64,000 nucleotides of DNA from Xylaria sp. FL1777. Lineage: Eukaryota > Ascomycota > Sordariomycetes > Xylariales > Xylariaceae. Below the pieces are notes generated by a model, which saw only the letters and a program-made list of their open reading frames with translations, made no database searches and had not been told where the DNA came from. The DNA is taken from NCBI GenBank assembly GCA_022578965.1, contig MU400517.1, positions 372,001-436,000 of the forward strand, in the 5' to 3' direction. Below are positions 60,279 to 64,000 of this stretch, piece by piece. Each line of letters begins with the position of its first letter. The first letter of the stretch is position 1. Made by a program: the position numbers and the translations under genes.

Positions 60279-61663
60279 TCACGATGAGGTGTCATCCCTG
60301 AAGGTATAATCTCTCTGGTTGCTTTTTAATAGACTTGAATCCTCGTTCTCTTTTCTCGAGGGGCCTGCAGTGATGGAATCCTCCGCTCTGCGAGGTGACG
60401 GAGGCGCCATATCCTCAAAGTCGACGCGGAACTCTCGTGTAGTATAGATATCCTTAGAGTTACAAAGACCAGAGTCGATATAATTATTAGCGGAGGCATT
60501 GACTGTGTATACTGCATCGGGCAACGTGATCTCGTTAAGCTCAATATCACCTGTCTTAGGTGACATTCGGTCCCACCAGTCAACTCCAATACTGTGGTGT
60601 CTACCTGTTGTCATTCCAGGAATCGATGTACCACTGCTTCGTTTGCTCACAAGTCTATTGCTCACTTCGGGGAGAGAGTTTGACTCTCTATCTCTTGCGA
60701 TTCGCCTTATGAGGTCGGCCATAGATAACTCGATATTTAGCTTGACGATATATGCCAAGGGGTGAAACTGCATATAACTAGATTCGCTGTTAGCTTATGG
60801 CGTCCTTACCCTCAATAGACTGCTGGTGTTGTTTCGAGCAGCCAAAACATCTTACTCACACAAATGTATTCGGCAGGCTCATCATCGTAATGATGAGAAG
60901 GTCCATGCTAAGGGAAAAGCCGATGATAAACATGTTGAAATGTACCAAGCCCCGGTACTTAGTTAGTCCGTTTCGTACAAGTCCGCGTTGGACCACGCGG
61001 ATGAAGTATATGTTGAGGAAGCCGTCGGTAAGCATATATATGACCTTTTCAATTCGATCCCACCATCGGTTGGTGCGTATATAAGTTTCCGAGATCTCAA
61101 GGCGTGCGGGAATCCAGATGTTATAAACAGTTATGTTTATAGCCGTGATTAGCACTGCAACGCCAACTTTGAGTCTTCCCGTGAACTTCTGATCATGGGC
61201 GACGATCCGGCAACGATTGATGATGATTTGGAGCAAGAAGTGGACTTGTAGTGCCCAGAGCGTGACTATTATTGGTATCAGCATTGGTCCGTGACAGACG
61301 TCAATGATTTATCGTACGTATCATAAAGTAGAAAATGAAACTAGATAACGTTTAGTTGGTAGTTCATCAACTTAGTATTTAGAGGGTCAATACAAACCAT
61401 GGGTGAATTATCCCCTTCAAATGCAGGAAGCAGATGATACCGAATGCAAGACACACGATAATCTCTCCCCATATCATCCAGATATATACGTTTCGAAATA
61501 CCCTCCGGCCTGTGTTCTTATATGCTAGCCAAGTTTGTCTCGCCGCAGTCCATGTTGTCAGCTGACCGAAACCCAGTGTGAAACCAAATGCAAGTGAGGC
61601 AATGATAATGTCGTTGACTGTAACTTCTTGCAGCTTAAAATGTGGTGATACGAGACTCATCAT
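60279..61663 (-). CDS. multi-span fungal membrane protein, one junction unresolved
   Basis: Exon A begins ATG 61663 and runs to about 61395 (hydrophobic segments DIIIASLAFGFTLGFGQLTT and MIWGEIIVCLAFGIICFLHL). Exon B covers about 61284-60860 (VTLWALQVHFLLQIIINRCR, VAVLITAINITVYNIWIPAR, FNMFIIGFSLSMDLLIITMM). Exon C, 60777-60279, joins by GTGAGT and CTAG and gives VYMQFHPLAYIVKLNIELSM plus a hydrophilic tail. This is the pattern of an uncharacterised Pezizomycotina family of roughly seven-helix proteins. Between A and B no GT-AG pair keeps the frame: the best donors (GTTTGT, GTATTG) and the only good acceptor (CTGAT branch, AATAG at 61268) differ by one base. It is either a pseudogene, a sequence error, or an atypical intron. 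Confidence 0.55.
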
Positions 61664-64000
61664 GTTGATCGGATGTGTTGTGAAGGCGTTGTAAGAGGAG
61701 AACTAATAGTACACGCGAGTCCGTGTTATGCTCTCTTTAACGCTCTGGTGAACATAGCTGTCCTCCACGTGCGAGTCAGGGGAAAGGCAGGCTGTGCCAA
61801 GTAACGCGACAAGAAAGTCTGCTCGTGGACTCAAGTCAGTGCTGGGTGTCAATTTGCACTCGTATTCCAGTATAGCAAACGGCAAGTAACGAAAAGCTGG
61901 CCATTACTTCTACATACGAGTCAGGGCTTCGATCGACTGAGTGCAAATCCAAGCTTTGACAGGAAAATTGGATTTATTTCTCCATTATATTGCATAGAAT
62001 AAGGTTTCATATTTGTCTTAGGCTAACCCAGAGTGACCAGTCTATGTTATTCCTAGCCAGATTGTCTCCTAACGGCCGCTATTATAGACTATGGAAATTC
62101 GTCCCCAGGAAAGGCTTGCGGGGCTGAATAGACTACACTACCTTTCCGTTACCTAATACTCCACGGGTGCTGCATCTACCGGCTCAGAGTTCCGAGCTAG
62201 GCCATAAGCTACTCAAGCTAGGAAACTATCGAGAAGATTCATCGTGTCGACCGTCGAACTTAGGTAGGAACACATACTGCAGTGGCTGTAGTTAATCTGT
62301 AGTCCGTCGCTACAGGGGGACTCAGATAAGGAATGTTTCAACCCGTCGCTCTCGGCATCTCGGCATCGTCGTGAAAATTGGTATTTGTAAAGAAAAGACA
62401 CAAAGGTTGGTAAATGTTACCTAATATGATAGAGTACTATCCTTAACACCGCTGGCAAATTCAGAATGCGTCAAGTTGGGCATTTTGCTAGCTGTAGCTA
62501 GTTGAGTGCTACAGACTGGGGAAGTCTTCTCTTGCAGAGCGGCGACTTGAAACAATGCTAACGACATCTTGCGAATTGATAAGTCATATGCGTTATCTCG
62601 TCGTTAGGATCGAGTCTTGCCCTTATAAACCAAGTGTACTCCAATGTTGTCTTGTTTTTGGTGTTGGCCTTCATTTTATCGACCAATAGATCTGTCTTAG
62701 AACACGGCCTATCTTTTGGTGGCAAGGTTATATAAAAGCATCAACTGATTCAGCATTCACGTTTTATAAGCTTAGATGGTCGTTATGATGCCTCCCTCAC
62801 GTCAGCCGCCAATAATTACTACCTACAAGGCGGAAAATGAGCTGTATAAGTGATATTCATTCACACTTCCACTTGCAAGTAAGCAGGTTTTGCTGTGCGT
62901 CGTTACGAAACTGCATAGCACGTATGAATCAGTCTCCAAGCTTGGCTGAGAGTATGGGCGTCGAAACGGTAGATGAATCTCTTGGCACAATAGGAACAAT
63001 ACAAATCTGGCGTCGATAGTTTACGATAACACCACACGCGCTGATCTCCTGCCCGAGAGCGGGCAACTCCGGATTGCCCTCCGGACCAGTAGTATGGTCA
63101 GCATCATCCGATATCCCTGGTGGAGCGGGCGGGTCGTCGAGCTTGGCAGACCAGACATTCTAACTATGAACTTCCTTCACAAGCGGGCGATCTAGTCATG
63201 ACCATCTATTTTAAGAGCGATTGCTCTGTCGCTTCTGGACAAAGTCGTAGTGCTTGTATAATGAATATTGCGGAGGCCTAGAGATGATGCCTCGTTTATC
63301 GACCGCGACTATTGAGGAAACCCACTCAGAATACAAGGAGACGGGCTACATCCTAAAAACTAACTGCTTAAGAAACTTTTTCCGTAAAAGAATTCATCGC
63401 GATGAAGGAAAGAAACTGTAGCTATACACTTATTTGGTAATATGACTAAGCCTTACTTAGCCGCTTAGGGGCTTGGGCGAAGTAGGAGAACAAATCAAGA
63501 ATACAGAAATATCCTCTAGTCAGTTTCCCGGATTCAGGAGAAGAGAACCCTAAATATCCAACCCATTATGTAATCGGAACGGTCTAGAATGTTGAGAGAT
63601 GCAACAACCTGAAGAAGCGACTATATGTGACGACACCAACTAGACTGGATCATAAGGCTCAAATAGGTGTACTTGGTCTTGTATTCTCCTATTATACCTG
63701 GTCGTCTATCGTCCCGTATCGTTTCGTATATTGTCTTCGTCTCGTGCAAGACATACCGTCATGAGCGCATGTTGCTCTCCATATCCATCATAAATGTAAC
63801 GGTTACTTACATCTTAGCCGCTATGGTGACCTGGAGACCAATAAGTAGTCCTAAGTTCCTCTGTTTACAAAGTAGATAATGTTCTTTAGATAGGTAGTTC
63901 CCTGATTCACTAGACTAGGGTGCTGACGAGGGGTATGCATATGAAGCTGATGCTCTAAGTCTGTTGAATGGCACGGGCAAAGGGGTATAACGCCAGTAGG
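61664..64000. other. intergenic to right edge, 2.3 kb
   Basis: No gene is supported. Short ATG frames at 62776 and 62837 (25-60 codons) lack homology-like features. No repeat or RNA gene was recognised. Confidence 0.4.

Overview
The window looks like nuclear DNA of a filamentous ascomycete (Pezizomycotina). Its genes are split by short GT-AG introns (mostly about 40-180 bp) with CTRAY-like branch sites. It carries PalC, a CnxG-type molybdopterin synthase small subunit, a five-C2 tricalbin, a Zn2Cys6 regulator and secreted hydrolases, as expected of such fungi. I cannot fix the genus; Sordariomycetes is a guess. All gene models were spliced by eye from reading frames and splice signals.

Left part (1-17.6 kb): the 3' end of an unrecognised gene (+), a tricalbin ER-plasma membrane tether (-), cnxG (+), a small Cys-rich single-pass membrane protein (-), the NDR-kinase activator mob2 (-) diverging from the Paf1-complex gene leo1 (+), and a patatin-like protein (+) that has lost both catalytic residues. 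From 17.6 to 32.2 kb is a gene-poor stretch with one unrecognised 239-aa ORF at 27.8 kb. This stretch and the smaller deserts carry many copies of a 9-mer TACGCAGTA (or its reverse complement), some as close inverted pairs.

Middle (32.2-47 kb): compact housekeeping genes: erb1 (-, ribosome biogenesis), a fumarylacetoacetase-fold hydrolase (+), an RBR ubiquitin ligase (+) with a very GC-rich second exon, palC (-, pH signalling), alg6 (+, N-glycan assembly) and a seven-exon secreted cupredoxin-like membrane protein (+).

The most unusual feature lies at 47.6-49.8 kb: three tRNA-Asn(GUU) genes with 74 of 74 identical exon bases. Each is interrupted not at the normal 37/38 position but inside the 5' strand of the anticodon stem (between nt 28 and 29). 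The 54-57 bp introns have mRNA-type signals (GTAAGT/GTGAGT, CTAAT/CTGAC/CTAAC, TAG) and otherwise unrelated sequence. Exact removal gives a perfect cloverleaf, and all three keep A box, B box and a T-run terminator. This predicts a Pol III tRNA precursor processed by the spliceosome, or by another route at an ectopic site.

Right part (50-64 kb) is accessory: a secreted alpha/beta-hydrolase peptidase (-), a Zn2Cys6 factor (+), a GH26-like secreted protein (-), a GH1 beta-glucosidase-like protein (-), an orphan coding fragment (-), a multi-span membrane protein with a doubtful splice junction (-), and about 2.3 kb without genes.
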